Numbered from the stretch's first letter, positions 24,179-35,144 are shown. The stretch is DNA of 64,000 nt from Candidatus Peribacteria bacterium (GCA_023898485.1 CP060225.1:868001-932000); one strand, 5' to 3'. Made by a program: numbers and translations. The notes: generated by a model not told the origin, from the sequence alone.

Positions 24179-25108
24179 ATGCGCCGTTTGCTGATTATAT
24201 GATTGAGTATAGGGGCATGACTGCTCACACAGTATACCGCTGCACAAACTATCGCCAGTGATGAGTGTGGTATTGCTGATGTTTTCGTGGATAGTCAGTG
24301 ACAGATTAGTGAGGAAGCGGTGCGTGGAGCAGGAGCTATCATAAACGAAGAACTCTATCCATCAGACGCGACCATGGTAGTGATTGAAAACCTTCAAGCA
24401 GCGTGTTGTTCGGCGTGAAGACTACCTGCATCCAAATGCCCTAGCACATTACCGACCGACACTCCCACGAGCACCTTGCTTTTCAATCAAGTGATAGAAC
24501 TAGGTATGAGGAGAATGAGTGGAATCCTTGAACAACTCTATGGATACGATAATCTGGTGGATCCGATAGCAGCCAAGCGAAGAGAGCGAATTAATACCCA
24601 AGGTACCAATCCAGCAGGAACACCTCCAGGCGTCTTTCTCAATAGATTTTATACAGATGTAGTGCCCTCTACAGCTGACAAAACATTAGCAACTGATCAG
24701 GCCGTAATCGTAGGAGATGCGACCAAGATCGTCTGTAATAAGCTTGCAGTCTATGAGTCACTGAGCTATCGTATCCAGCAGCAATGTGCTATCGCATACT
24801 GTGTGACCGAATGACTCTACGATCGTGCAGCACTGGTAGGGGACAATACCGCACGTCAGTGATTGCAGCTATCATATCATACCTGCCTCGATATGCAGCA
24901 AGAGAGGGTGATAGAGGAGTATGATACCACAGCCAATATTATGAAAGCACAAGCCAATATCTTCTCTCAGAGAGCGCAAGAAGAGTATCTTCAGAATTAT
25001 TTCGTCAATACGAGAATGACAACGCTCGCAGAAAAGATGACCAAACTAGTAGGCCTTCTAGAAATCATCAATACCAAATATACCGAAGGTACGAAAATGT
25101 GTAATTAG
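24179..25108 (+). CDS. Secreted Cys-rich helical protein, partner of the giant
   Basis: The 309-residue protein has a signal peptide (MRRLLIIGLSIGAGLL, two Gly from TGA), a paired CC near residue 80 and further cysteines, then long helical stretches ending TKMCN. I do not recognise a named family. Its style (signal peptide, scattered cysteines, helical core) resembles the three secreted proteins at 39003-43384. It starts four bases after the stop of the giant gene, so the two are almost certainly co-transcribed and probably translationally coupled. Under the standard code only fragments are visible. Confidence 0.8.
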
Positions 25109-25114
25109 AAGGTA

Positions 25115-26266
25115 TTAGGAAGATGGATGCAGGATGTTATCATACAATGCTTGTATCTGCGCAATATTTCCGATACGTTGATAGAATGTCTGATAAGGAG
25201 TTTCTTTCATATCGTGATAGACAGCATGGAGTGCATGTTGGAGTTGTTCAGTGTCTTCTGTAGCGAAAAAACGAATATCACCTGACACTACTTCAGGTAG
25301 GGCTCCACTGTGGGCGATGATGGCGGTTTTTCCAAGTGCAGAGACTTCTGCCCCCACGAATCCAAATCACTCTGATAGTGATGGTACAACCACTACGTCA
25401 GCAGCCATTACGAGCGCCTGGAGTCTGTCGCGATCCATACCTGTTTCGATATGATAACTTCCCTGGGGAAGTTGTTTTTTGATCGTACGGATGAGTTTAT
25501 CTCTCCCACGTGATGCGGTGATATTGGCTACAAAAAGTGCCTCTGGATACACCGATAACAACTGTTGGAGAGCCTGGATCAGCATAGCTACTCATTTGGA
25601 AGTACCCGCATGACCATAGTAGAGGATTTTCCGACGATCAGGTCATAGCGTCATCTGCCACTCATGGATGAGTCTACTATCGATTGCATGAGGATCTCGT
25701 GATTCATCGATATCATGATAGATTCTGGCTATTTTCTCTTGATTGATACCGAATCATGTTACCAAACATTGTTTGGTGAATTCCGATGGGACATGGATAT
25801 GGTCATAGTTTCTCGTGACGATCCATTTCTCCACTAGGCGGTAGATTCGAGCATTTCGCCATGGTTTTATACGATACCACAGATAATCGAAAACCTCATG
25901 GATAGTGACGAGTGTTTTCGTCCCCCAGTGTCTCTTCGTCCGCGCACCCAGTGCAGCAGCAGCATAGGTATGACAGTGGATGAGATCTACCTGATGATCA
26001 GTGAGAAAATCTTTCAACAATTTTTTCCCTGACTTATAGTACGACCATCTCCCTGATCACGTACGATAGACGGTGTACGAACCCAGAGGAGTCTGGATAG
26101 TTTCTTGTTCACTGAGCCATTCGCTATGTTTGCTGGTGATGACGCTGATGCGATATCCTGCTTCAAGTGCGGCATAGATATGCTGCTCGACAGATACTTC
26201 GATACCTCCTCGATGCGGTAGATAGTAGTCTACCAGTATCACAATATGAGCCTGCATAGTAGCCAT
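25115..26266 (-). CDS. Glycosyltransferase family 4 (GT-B fold)
   Basis: The 383-residue protein transfers a sugar from a nucleotide donor to a glycan or lipid; acceptor and sugar are unknown. The N-terminal Rossmann domain starts IVILVDYYLPHRGGIEV with the GGIE acceptor-side motif, and contains HCHTYAAAALGA. The C-terminal domain shows YYGHAGTSKG and PSLSEGFGFVGAEVSALG, the E-x7-E donor-binding motif. TGA codons (Gly) fall in RxG and SEGFGF turns. ATG 26266 is chosen; a GTG at 26272 is also possible. It is divergent from the M23 peptidase and faces the secreted partner gene with a 6-base gap. Confidence 0.9.
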
Positions 26267-26298
26267 GGACACAAAGTACTAAAAAAGTCTTTCAAAAT

Positions 26299-26327
26299 TT
26301 GTCAAATCAAACCGTGAGCAATATACT
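26299..26327 (+). promoter_or_regulatory. Sigma70-like promoter for the M23 peptidase gene
   Basis: TTGTCA and TATACT are separated by 17 bases, 24 bases upstream of ATG 26351, in the 84-base gap between divergent genes. Confidence 0.65.
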
Positions 26328-26350
26328 TATGATATCATTTTTGTCTCTCT

Positions 26351-27712
26351 ATGCAAGATGCTATGGTTATAAAAGATCTCATCAACCATGTCCACAGTCA
26401 TGCGAAGATGTATCATCATCATATTACCTCACATCCTCACTACGAGCTGGTGGCAGGACATGCGGTAGAATGAGTAGCTATTATGCTCGGATTTTTCTTG
26501 GCGATAGGATTTGGTTCGACAGGATCACTCCCTATCAATGAATCGTTTATCTATCCCTTGCAGACGATTTCTCACCCTGATTGTAAATTCGAAGATTTTG
26601 ACACCCTATCAGGTAAATGTCTGATCCAGCTCCCTCGTATCAAACAAGCCAAATATAGCTCATATATAACTGATACACTCGTGCGTGGCGTCTACAGCGA
26701 ATTGCGATCATCATCATATGATGATGGATGGGATCAGGCAGGAGGACATAGCGGTGTCGATTTCCGTACATCCAGAGGCACGCCAGCAGTCAGTATTGGT
26801 GATGGTATAGTCGTCGATGCTGGACGAAACGTCGGCTATGGAAACGTCGTCAAAATCAAATATCTTACCCCAACAGGTGATACGATCTACGCCATCTATG
26901 CGCACTTGGATAGTATGACCGTCAAAACAGACCAGACTGTCACTAAGGGCCAAAAAATCGGTGAAGTGGGAGATTCAGGACTCGCATATGGTGTCCATCT
27001 CCACTACGAAATCGATACTACCACCAGACGAGGCAAGCCACTCTATCCCTATCTCGACTGTGCAGAACAAGATCCCTATATCCAAAACAATACCGACGCG
27101 TGTGTTGATCTCCTTCATGAACATACCGACGATCCTATCGTTTTCCATGAGAAATACTATAGCACACTCGTAGCGACGACCGATCCCACGGTACCGACTG
27201 AGTCACATCCTGCACCAGAGACAGGCACGACAGAAGATGTCGTAGAAGATACTATCGATGCGACTGATGGTGCAGTGACGACTGACATCGAATCGGTTCT
27301 GAGTGACAAATCCGATCAAGAACTCCAAGCTATCTACGATATTATCAAAAAGAATATTCCTGACTTGGATGTCGGATCACTCAGCGCAGATGCACAGTCT
27401 TTCCTCGACACGTATAGTATCCAGATCAAACACAAACTCAGCCCCAAAACCACTGTCGGTAATGACGTCAATGTGGAATTCTACATCTATAACAAGGCAA
27501 CAGGAAAACCCTATACAGGAACACTGCCAGTAGCTATCAACCTCGTTGCTGCCAACAGCAACATCCGCATTCTCCCAAGTACCATAGATACCGTCAATAG
27601 TAGCAATGGTCGTGTCGTCGTGCGTCTTCGTGGTGCATATGCAGGAGCGAGCATCGTTGGATTTACCATCGATAATACTATCTTTTATGCCTTACCCGTT
27701 CTTGTGGAATAA
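26351..27712 (+). CDS. Membrane-anchored M23 (LytM-type) peptidase
   Basis: Zinc metallopeptidase expected to cut peptidoglycan cross-bridges, or to act as a non-catalytic regulator. The 453-residue protein has a His-rich cytoplasmic lead, one membrane helix (about residues 45-65, with Gly from TGA just before it) and a periplasmic or extracellular M23 domain. The domain shows HSGVDF (metal-binding His and Asp), IYAHLDSM and HLHYEID, so the catalytic set looks complete. A Thr/Asp-rich linker and a C-terminal beta domain follow. I chose ATG 26351 because an internal ATG at 26483 would cut into the membrane helix. The predicted promoter fits this start. Confidence 0.9.
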
Positions 27713-27755
27713 TTGCAGAGTATTTCTGAGAAGATTGAGGATGTAGGAAAAGAGC

Positions 27756-27929
27756 CTATTCTTCTCATCAGAATCAAAGTTTTTCGTAGATGAACGAGAT
27801 GATTTCGTCTGATTCTTCTTGGGTAAATTCTTCTTGATTTTTGATCATATCGATTACATTCTGTGCCTTATTCATTTGTTCTTGATCTACGAATGCAAAA
27901 GGACTTTCTTGATCATCTGTAGTGGTCAT
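27756..27929 (-). CDS. Small acidic protein, 57 residues
   Basis: A short frame from ATG 27929 to TAG with three TGA-coded glycines near the end, which hides it from standard-code gene finding. It is rich in Glu, Gln and Asp and probably helical (MIKNQEEFTQEESDEIISF). There is no signal peptide, and I do not recognise a family. It lies convergent to the M23 gene with a 43-base gap. Codon use looks like its neighbours, but a frame this short remains a tentative call. Confidence 0.5.
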
Positions 27930-27960
27930 GGGTGTTATGGTTTTTTATAAAGATTGTATT

Positions 27961-27991
27961 GTTACTTTTTTCTTCCAGTGAAAAAGGTAAC
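27961..27991. repeat. Repeated intergenic hairpin, copy 2
   Basis: GTTACTTTTTTC, a 7-base loop, then GAAAAAGGTA and AC: same stem as at 4729 with one G-U pair, again followed by CAAAAAC and CTCGTC. Confidence 0.75.
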
Positions 27992-28084
27992 CAAAAACCC
28001 TCGTCCTTACACACTCGATACTTGTTTCATTTATGCTTCGATATGTCACCTTTCCATATCCTCTTCACTTCCATTTGTTTTTGC

Positions 28085-28104
28085 CCCCCGAAAGCTTTCG
28101 GGGG
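28085..28104. repeat. Perfect 20-bp palindrome
   Basis: CCCCCGAAAG is followed at once by its reverse complement CTTTCGGGGG. It could act as a transcription end for the minus-strand gene at 28239, though no T-run follows on that strand. Confidence 0.7.
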
Positions 28105-28238
28105 TCTCGCAAAAAACTTACTTTTACCTCCTTCGATACAATGATAGCATCTCAGACAGATGTTCGGACTTTTTCTCAGACAGTGTTTGCGACATTTTTA
28201 CTATTTTTTAACTACTTTTACGATTGTTTTACCACTGT

Positions 28239-28664
28239 CTACGCCTCTATGATTTCGATTTTGGATTCTTGGATCTTTTCAACGACATCGGTTGGGATGA
28301 TGGCTTCTGTTGCTCCACCCACGAGGATGAGAACACCGAAGAGTTTGGTGAGATCAGCGAGATAGAGGTATGTCTCTGGATTATCAAGCATGGTGTAGTG
28401 TGCAAGGACAATGAGACCCAAACCAATCAACGACAAGGTGAGTCTGATTCTTTTTTGGATCAAAGGTTTATAGAGTGTATTGATAGCGAAGAGAAGTGCT
28501 ACGATCAGACACAATCCGATGAGGATATAATTTTTCGCGCCCGTCTGTCCAGTCACGTCAGTATTGCCTGTAGCAATAAGCCATGCGATGTAGCCGACAT
28601 ATGCACCGCTAATGAGACCGACGAGGAGTCTGATGAGGATATCTTTATGTTTTTTGTGAAGCAT
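28239..28664 (-). CDS. Four-helix integral membrane protein
   Basis: The 141-residue protein has about four hydrophobic helices (LLVGLISGAYVGYIAWLIA; NYILIGLCLIVALLFAI; LTLSLIGLGLIVLAHY; LFGVLILVGGATEAIIP) and a charged C-terminal tail ending in acidic residues. There is no TGA in frame, and the stop is TAG. I do not recognise the family or a function. It is downstream of tRNA-Thr on the same strand. Confidence 0.7.
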   Translation of the reverse strand: MLHKKHKDILIRLLVGLISGAYVGYIAWLIATGNTDVTGQTGAKNYILIGLCLIVALLFAINTLYKPLIQKRIRLTLSLIGLGLIVLAHYTMLDNPETYLYLADLTKLFGVLILVGGATEAIIPTDVVEKIQESKIEIIEA

Positions 28665-28760
28665 AGGAGAGGCGGTAAAGCGCTAAAATGGATAAGCGAT
28701 AAAGCGATTTTTTGATGATGAGTATGATCGTTTCGTCATGTTTTCGTTTTATCGTTTTGA

Positions 28761-28835
28761 TGGAGCCAGAGATGGGATTTGAACCCACGACCTGCTCGTT
28801 ACGAGTGAGCTGCACTACCACTGTGCTACTCTGGC
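28761..28835 (-). tRNA. tRNA-Thr(CGT)
   Basis: Acceptor GCCAGAG pairs with CTCTGGC, with discriminator T and an encoded CCA. The anticodon loop is CTCGTAA, giving CGT. The anticodon stem has one A-C mismatch next to the loop. It is 21 bases upstream of the region where tgt ends. Confidence 0.9.
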
Positions 28836-28856
28836 AATGCGGTGAGTGTATATTTT

Positions 28857-30029
28857 TTAGTCTTCTGATGCAATAGGATTATTGGTAAGCATTTCTTGTT
28901 TCCAATCCTCAAGCATCTGATGTAGATGGATGATATTATGAAATCAGAGAAGGATGCCACCGAGCATCTCTTTTTCTCTGATGAGATGGTGGAGATAGGC
29001 GCGAGAATAGGAGCGACAGGTCCGACAAGGACATCACTGGGTGAGTGGGCCGTGATCGTCGCGGTAGCGAGAATTTCTGATCTTGATCTCGCCATGATCG
29101 CTAAAAGCGACACCATGTCTTCCGAGTCTGGTCGCCAAGACACAGTCAAACATATCCACACCATGTTCGATCGCATGACGAAGATCATCGGGCATACCGA
29201 CACCCATGAGGTATCTGGGTCTGTCCGTCGGAAGCAGTGGAGCAGTGTGTTCGACCACTCTTTGTACTTCTTCCGTACCCTCACCGACACTGACTCACCC
29301 GATCGCGATACCGTCTGGTGCGTATTGAGATAGTATTTCAGCAGACTCTGATCTGAGGTCCAAAAATGTTCATCACTGCACGATAGGAAACATCACTCAT
29401 TTGACGTCATTGTATTTGTCCTGGTGATGTTCGTACTGTCTGTGTGCTCGGTCATGAGTTTTGCTCATGTCGTGAGCATAGGTAGTCTTATCTGCTCCGG
29501 CAGGAGAGCAGATGTCGAGTACCATCATGATATCGGAGCCCAGTGCGCACTGGATATCGATACATCACTCGGGACTGAAAAAATGCTTGGATCCGTCATG
29601 TGGTGAGCGGAAATGGATGCCATCATCGGTGATTTTGATCCCTACATCGTGGGAGTTGGTGTTGTGTAATGCGCCGTCGCGATTGAGTGAATTGCGATCA
29701 CCGAGACTGAAAACCTGAAATCCTCCACTGTCTGTGAGGATGAGCCCGTCGTGTCGGTTTTCGAATTCGTGTAGTCCTCCTGCATCACGAATGAGTTCAT
29801 GACCAGGACGCAGGTAGAGATGGAAGGTATTGGCGAGGATGAGTTTGATGGCAGGCAGGTCGCCGATATATTTGGGATCTTGGAGCATGTCGAGGATCAT
29901 ACCTTTGATCGTAGCTTTGGTCCCGACTGGCATAAAGCATGGTGTCGTGAGTGTGACACCATTGAGTGTGATCTGACCCACTCTCGCATTTCAGCGCTGG
30001 GCGAGTATCTGGAAGTCTAGTTTGGACAT
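28857..30029 (-). CDS. tgt: tRNA-guanine transglycosylase (queuosine pathway)
   Basis: Swaps guanine 34 in tRNAs for Asn, Asp, His and Tyr for a queuosine precursor. The 390-residue protein shows the family start FQILAQRGNARVG (Gly from TGA), FMPVGTKATIK, LANTFHLYLRPG, DSGGFQVFSLG, RYLMGVGMPDD and HGVDMFDCVLATRLGRHG with the catalytic Asp. The zinc site GCPCRTC is followed by a downstream His in YLHHL/FHNI. Length is normal for the family. ATG 30029 starts just before the conserved lead. No other queuosine genes are in the window, so the substrate base may come from a host or from genes elsewhere. Confidence 0.95.
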
Positions 30030-30063
30030 AATGTAGATGTTAGTCAGTCTAGTAAAATGCATA

Positions 30064-30092
30064 TGTCATCCTGAGCATAGTCGAAGGATCTT
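30064..30092. repeat. GTCATCCTGAGC / GTCGAAGGATC intergenic motif
   Basis: The string TGTCATCCTGAGCATAG followed by TCGAAGGATCTT closely resembles a short intergenic repeat that I recall as common in Bacteroidetes and other phyla. This resemblance is from memory and was not searched. Confidence 0.55.
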
Positions 30093-30113
30093 GATTTTTT
30101 ATGATTTTCTTAC

Positions 30114-30143
30114 GTTCATTTTTGCCTTGATGCAAAAACGAAC
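30114..30143. repeat. Repeated intergenic hairpin, copy 3 (diverged)
   Basis: GTTCATTTTTGC and GCAAAAACGAAC pair with one mismatch around a 6-base loop, followed by CAAAAAGATCAAG. Same layout as at 4729 and 27961. Confidence 0.7.
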
Positions 30144-30377
30144 CAAAAAGATCAAGCGAAAACAGCACGCACGTTGTTTTCGCAGACTGCTTCGGGAACT
30201 TACTCTTGTAAGCACTTGTCGTATTGCTGTTTCATCAAAATTTTATGTGGTAATATTTCATTGTGTGGAGTCTATGGAAGACGGTATCAAATACCAGACA
30301 ATATCTTCCTTCGTCTTGCATCGATGGGAGGTTTGGTTACTCTTGCAGGTCGCTTTATGTTTCTAGTATTGTGTGTA

Positions 30378-33212
30378 ATGTCGAGCATTTACCACCCTGA
30401 TCTGTCTCATGTCTCTCATGATGACAAATACTATAGTCTGACTATGTTCCCGTATCCATCCGGATATGGACTCCATGTGGGTCACGCATCATGTTTCGTG
30501 ATCAATGATGTTAATGCGAGATATCATATGCTCCAGGGCAAAAAAGTATTGAATCCAATGGGTTTCGATAGCTTCTGACTTCCGACGGAGAACTATGCGA
30601 TGAAAGTCGGCAAGCCTGCACATGAAGTGACGTCTGATAATATTTTGAATTTTCAAAAACAAATAGCAGCACTCGATATGTCATTTGACCCAGAGCGCAC
30701 GTTTGCGACATCAGATCCCTCATACTATAAGCGGACACAGTGGCTGTTTCAGCAGTTGTATAAAGAAGATATGGTATATCGTGCAGAGCAGTTTGTCAAT
30801 CGATGTCCATCATGTCAGACGGTCTTGGCTAATGATCAGGTGATCGATGGTGCATGTGAACGCTGCAAATCAGAGATTATCCAAAAAAAGATGCCTCAGT
30901 GGTTCGTCAAAACTACTGTGTATGCTGATGAGCTGATTGCAGGACTGGATGATGTGGACTGGCCTGAGCGCACCAAAATCGTACAGCGCAACCGAATCGG
31001 TCGTAGTGAAGGAACACAGATCGATTTTTATGCCGATGAGGAGACGCCGATTACGGTGTTCACGACGCGTATTGACACCGTCTATGGAGTGACTGCACTG
31101 GTGCTGGCTCCTGAAAACACGGTGATCGATCATCTGATTCCAGGTGATGCGATGGATGCTATCGTAGATTATAGGAGAGAAACACTTGCCAAGACGGCCG
31201 TGGTTCGTCAGCAAGGACAGGATGGAAAGTCTGGTGTGTTTTCGTGAGTGACAGCATTCCATCCACTGACTCATAAACATATTCCGATTTGGTTTGCAGA
31301 CTATGTGCTGCCTGACTATGCAACAGGAAGTGTCATGCTCGTCCCTGCACATGATGCCAGGGATTGGGATTTTGCGCAGGCGATGGGTATCCCATATATC
31401 ACGGTACTAGATGGCGAGATAGCTGATGGACACAAAGTAGTCAGAGATGGTACGCTTATCAATTCTGCTCAGTTTACTGATATGCATTATTTGGAAGCGA
31501 AAGAGACGATTACTGAGTATCTTGCAGAGCATGATATTGGTCGCCGTGTGGTTAACTACAAACTTCGTGATCGATCGATCTCTCGTCAGCGCTATCGAGG
31601 ATGTCCTATTCCTGTCTACTATGATGATGTGCCTGTGATGCTCGGTGATGCAAATGATGCAGATACACAGGATGCGATCGTTGCGATCGTGAGAGATCCC
31701 GTCAATAATGTCTACCTGACAACTAATTGGTCTCCAAGCAAGGGAAGTAAACTCTTCGTGTATGGTGATAAGAGAGAGGGAGAAACATTTTTTGAAGCAG
31801 CGAAAAGACATATCAGACTCGATACGGGGTATGGTGAGTTGAATCTCGTGGATTGGGTTAATCACGTGACGTTTAATTACACATGACCAGATGGATCTGG
31901 GCGTTCATTGAGGGTCTGTGCGTTTTTGTTTGATTTGGCGAGTGATCATCAGTCCGTCGATTGGAAACCCAAGGCTGATCGTTTCGTACCTGAATGGATA
32001 GAGGCAGGAGATGTGACAGAAACCATCACAGGCGACCTGCACACGTATGTCTATGAGGTACTGGTGACGGGTGTTATCCACAGAGATCGTACGACACATC
32101 TGATCCCTGAAGAACAACTTCCCGTATTACTTCCGTTGGACGTGGAGAACTATAAGCCAGCTGGTGTTTCGCCACTTGCTGACCATCCACACTTTCCTTA
32201 CTATCAGGTGGGTGATATGTTGTATATGAGAGAGTGTGATACATTGGATACATTTGTGGATAGTTCGTTCTATTTTCTCCGCTATCCTGATGTAGATAAT
32301 ACGGAGGATCTGTGCAGTCGTAGATTGCGCGAGGTGATGTTCCCGGTAGATATGTATGTGTGAGGTGCAGAACACACGGTCGGACACTTGCTCTATGCTC
32401 GTTTTGTGATGAGGTTCCTCTACCATACGTGATATGTGTCGACTCCAGAACCTTTCCAGACACTGGTACATCAGGGTATGGTTTTGGGTCCTGATGGACG
32501 TAAAATGTCCAAAAGACGAGGTAATGTCATCGATCCATTGGATATTATCCAAGAATATAGCAGTGATACCCTACGCGCCTATCTCCTTTTCATGGGACCA
32601 GTAGAACAAGATAAAGTCTGGGATGACAATACACTCCAAGGTGTTTGGCGTTTCCTATCGAGAGTGGATGCGATCTGGACAGCGGATGGTGTGATGATGT
32701 CCGATGCTTTTGCAGCACTATCTCCTGAGGAGCAAGATGCTGGACTGAAACAGATAGAAAAAACGCTCCATCAGACCATCAAGGGCGTCAGTACTGATAT
32801 GGAAGCGATGAAGTATAATACCGTGATTTCTAAGCTCATGATCATGGTAAATACCATCTACGAAGTAGGTACTGTCAAAAAAGATCAGTATCTTCGTCTG
32901 ATGCAACTCCTTGCGCCTGTAGCACCAACTATTGCGGAGCAAAAGCGACGTGGTTTGGGTCAGGATGATTCTGTTTTTGGGTCAGTACGACCTGAATATG
33001 CAGGACACATGTTGGTCGAGGATGAGGCTACGATTGCTATCCAAATCAATGGTAAAATGAGAGGCACTGTCGTCGTTGATCGTGATGCTGGTGAGGATAG
33101 TGTAGTTGAGCAGGCGATTGCTGTAGACTCTGTCACAAAACATCTTGAAGGAAAAGATATTCAGAAGGTGATCTTTGTTCCTAATAAGATTGTGAATTTG
33201 ATTGTGGCATAG
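30378..33212 (+). CDS. leuS: Leucyl-tRNA synthetase with a degenerate Nudix-like insertion
   Basis: Charges tRNA-Leu. The 944-residue frame has MFPYPSGYGLHVGH (class I HIGH site, 33-36), NPMGFDSFGLPTENYAMK (Gly from TGA), the editing domain (FTTRIDTVYGVTALVLAPEN), the SRQRYRGCPIPVYY segment, HLIPEEQLPVLLP, and the KMSKR signature (about 709). The usual helical N-terminal extension before MFPYPSG is very short. About 150 residues (roughly 420-570) are inserted between PIPVYY and HLIPEEQLP, where a small zinc domain usually lies. This insert carries a Nudix-box pattern (GDKREGE...AAKRHIRLDTGY) that lacks the catalytic glutamates. The stop is TAG. The function of the insert is unknown. Confidence 0.94.
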
Positions 33213-33328
33213 TGCGTCAGAGATACTAGAGAAGTCTAGTATGAATGTGTTTTGTTGTTGGAGTGGGTGGACAACATCATTACTTATTCTTATACTCGTA
33301 GATACTTTATCCATCACTCGTATGGTGT

Positions 33329-34480
33329 ATGCTTATTGTCTTTGTTATTGTTTTATTGGTGATTGGATTGGCCATTATTGGTTCACTCTATTCCTTGTTT
33401 TTGCCATTTTTTCAACAACTTGGTAATATCAAACAATACAATGTTGCGTATTATGGTGCGGTGTCATCTGTAGAAAGATGAATGTTGTCCTTGCGTTATC
33501 ATGGACCTGGGTTTGAGGTGGATAGTAGCTGATGGATAGATGATGTGTCGATGGGCAACAATCATGATAGTATGGGAAAGTCTGATTTTGGTGCATTGGC
33601 ACATGGTGCTATGTATCGATCTTTAGCATCAAGAACTTGGACCATTCCAGTTGCTGGACAGGGTAATGTTCCTTATGCGTTAAGAGGATATGATAGTGAG
33701 GATTTTTTGACTTTGGGCTACAATAATTTGATGGTCTATACCCTTGATCTTGATCAGACTACTGATGCATCTAATTATTACAATGACTGATTTATACCCA
33801 CAAGAAGCACCAACCTCAACACTATTTCTTTGTATGCTCAATTGCCTAAAAAACTCTATGATATATATGATGATCAGTTGTATGGTAATGCAAAACTAGA
33901 TGATAGACCTTGCATGAGTGGTTGTGATCGAGATCACGATCGTGTTGCTGATGATCTTGTTATTGATCGATCTTTAGAATGAGACTATGGTAGTAATTCA
34001 TTTCGCATTATTCCTCGTGTAGATGTTAACTATGTGAGTGGTACGGTTAATGTAGCTGATAATCTGATTAGAGAATCACATATTAATCAAACTACCATTA
34101 CTAGCCCCACAGCTCAGTGGTCTACGTATTATAATCCGACAGATTCTTCGTCGCTTTCTGTAGTCCCACACAATATGATTGCTCCTAGTGCAGTGCTAAC
34201 GGCTTTACAGACAGAATGATTTAGTGCTATATATTGATTACCTGGTGTCAATAATGTGCAACTTTCATTGTGATTAGCAAGAATGCTTTATTTGCGTGGT
34301 GGTGCATTGTATCCTTTTTTGGAAACGAAGATTGTTACCAATAGCCCCACAGCCCCTATTGCTGACTTATATTATCATTTGGATGGTGTAGGTCGCGTAG
34401 GTGACTATAGTGTTACCATTTCTATCAAAAAACCCACTAGTGATCGTAGTTTGTTTGGGTCGTTTACGATAGTGTTCTAA
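33329..34480 (+). CDS. Membrane-anchored secreted protein, unknown family
   Basis: The 383-residue protein starts with a strongly hydrophobic helix (MLIVFVIVLLVIGLAIIGS) right at the N terminus, as in signal-anchored or pilin-like proteins, followed by a Ser/Thr/Asn-rich beta-type exterior with one DRDHDRVADD acidic loop. I do not see a prepilin peptidase site clear enough to call it a pilin. Several TGA codons are read as Gly. ATG 33329 is the first start after an in-frame TAG. It lies 116 bases after leuS on the same strand. Confidence 0.75.
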
Positions 34481-34504
34481 ATGTGTAGTTGGTGGTGTGT
34501 GGTT

Positions 34505-34702
34505 CTATCTATGAGGTGTAGAGCCTCTCTTTTTGATAATGATTTTTTCATATTCATGGACTTCTGGTGTGATTTGTGCCGCTTTGGATGGTGATTTTTT
34601 GCTTACTGATAGTAAGTTCCCAACTTGCTCGACAGCTTGAAAGAGAGGATTATTGAGTGTCTGATGGAGATCGTTGGTTGGGTTTTGAGCTATTGTGTTC
34701 AT
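34505..34702 (-). CDS. Small basic protein, 65 residues
   Basis: The frame runs from ATG 34702 to TAG, with no TGA. The C-terminal half is rich in Lys and Arg (EYEKIIIKKRGSTPHR). There is no signal peptide and no known motif. It starts four bases after the TAA of the gene at 34707, which supports its being real and last in a three-gene operon. An upstream in-frame start at 34726 would overlap that gene. Confidence 0.6.
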   Translation of the reverse strand: MNTIAQNPTNDLHQTLNNPLFQAVEQVGNLLSVSKKSPSKAAQITPEVHEYEKIIIKKRGSTPHR

Positions 34703-34706
34703 ACTG

Positions 34707-35132
34707 TTATGAGAGGATAAAGACAAGATCAGATATTTTGAAAGTTACTAGATGCGCTTTGCCATGGAGATTGGCTTGTTCTTTGAGTGCTGAGAGCGCT
34801 TCTTGTGGTGAGTTGATGTCTTGTGTGTTGGGGAGGATGGCTCACTCATGTCATTCATCGTCGTGTATGCCGATGCCCATTGTTGTCAGATCGATGTTTT
34901 TGATATCTTGGGTGGATTCATTATGTACTTCAGTCACTACATGAAGGATGATAGTTTGGATAGTAGTGTCTGCTTGGATGAAGTTGTTGTAGATGAGATC
35001 GAGGATTTCGTGTGCGGGTTGTGATCGTGATCATTGGGAGAAAATGAGTTGTTTGTTGGTGCCGAACGCACTGATAAAAAGTCCATATGATGGATTAGCT
35101 GCCGTGAGTGATTCGTGGAGCTGGGAAAGCAT
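34707..35132 (-). CDS. Conserved-looking hypothetical protein, 141 residues
   Basis: Three TGA codons are read as Gly (FSQGSRS, DDEGHEGAI); the standard code shows no usable frame. The protein looks soluble with mixed alpha/beta content (HEILDLIYNNFIQADTTIQ; LVTFKISDLVFILS). I do not recognise a family. It lies between the DUF177 gene (12-base gap) and the small basic gene (4-base gap), in the operon position where many bacteria carry rpmF, but it is not ribosomal protein L32. Confidence 0.7.
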
Positions 35133-35144
35133 AATGTATATGTT

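Larger units (their letters stand above)
27930..28238. other. Gene-free spacer with repeat hairpins
   Basis: This 309-base stretch holds the second copy of the GTTACTTTTTTC hairpin and a perfect GC-rich palindrome. Frames across it are short or out of keeping with code 25, and I see no gene. Confidence 0.6.
30030..30377. other. Gene-free spacer between tgt and leuS with two repeat elements
   Basis: The 348-base divergent gap holds a GTCATCCTGAGC-type motif and the third hairpin copy. A frame in phase with leuS runs through the gap, but its translation does not resemble LeuRS, so I read this stretch as regulatory or repeat DNA. Confidence 0.6.

Noticed and set aside
28224..28715. Plus-strand acidic frame opposite the four-helix membrane protein
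   Set aside because: The minus-strand frame has clean membrane helices and a true TAG; the plus frame is its antisense shadow.
28926..29333. Plus-strand frame opposite tgt
   Set aside because: Tgt motifs, including the zinc site, are on the minus strand across this stretch.
30174..30377. N-terminal extension of LeuRS
   Set aside because: The translation is Cys-rich and unlike LeuRS; ATG 30378 fits the family start better.
33202..33426. Small plus-strand hydrophobic frame after leuS
   Set aside because: It overlaps the start of the longer anchored protein at 33329 in another phase and has no recognisable features.
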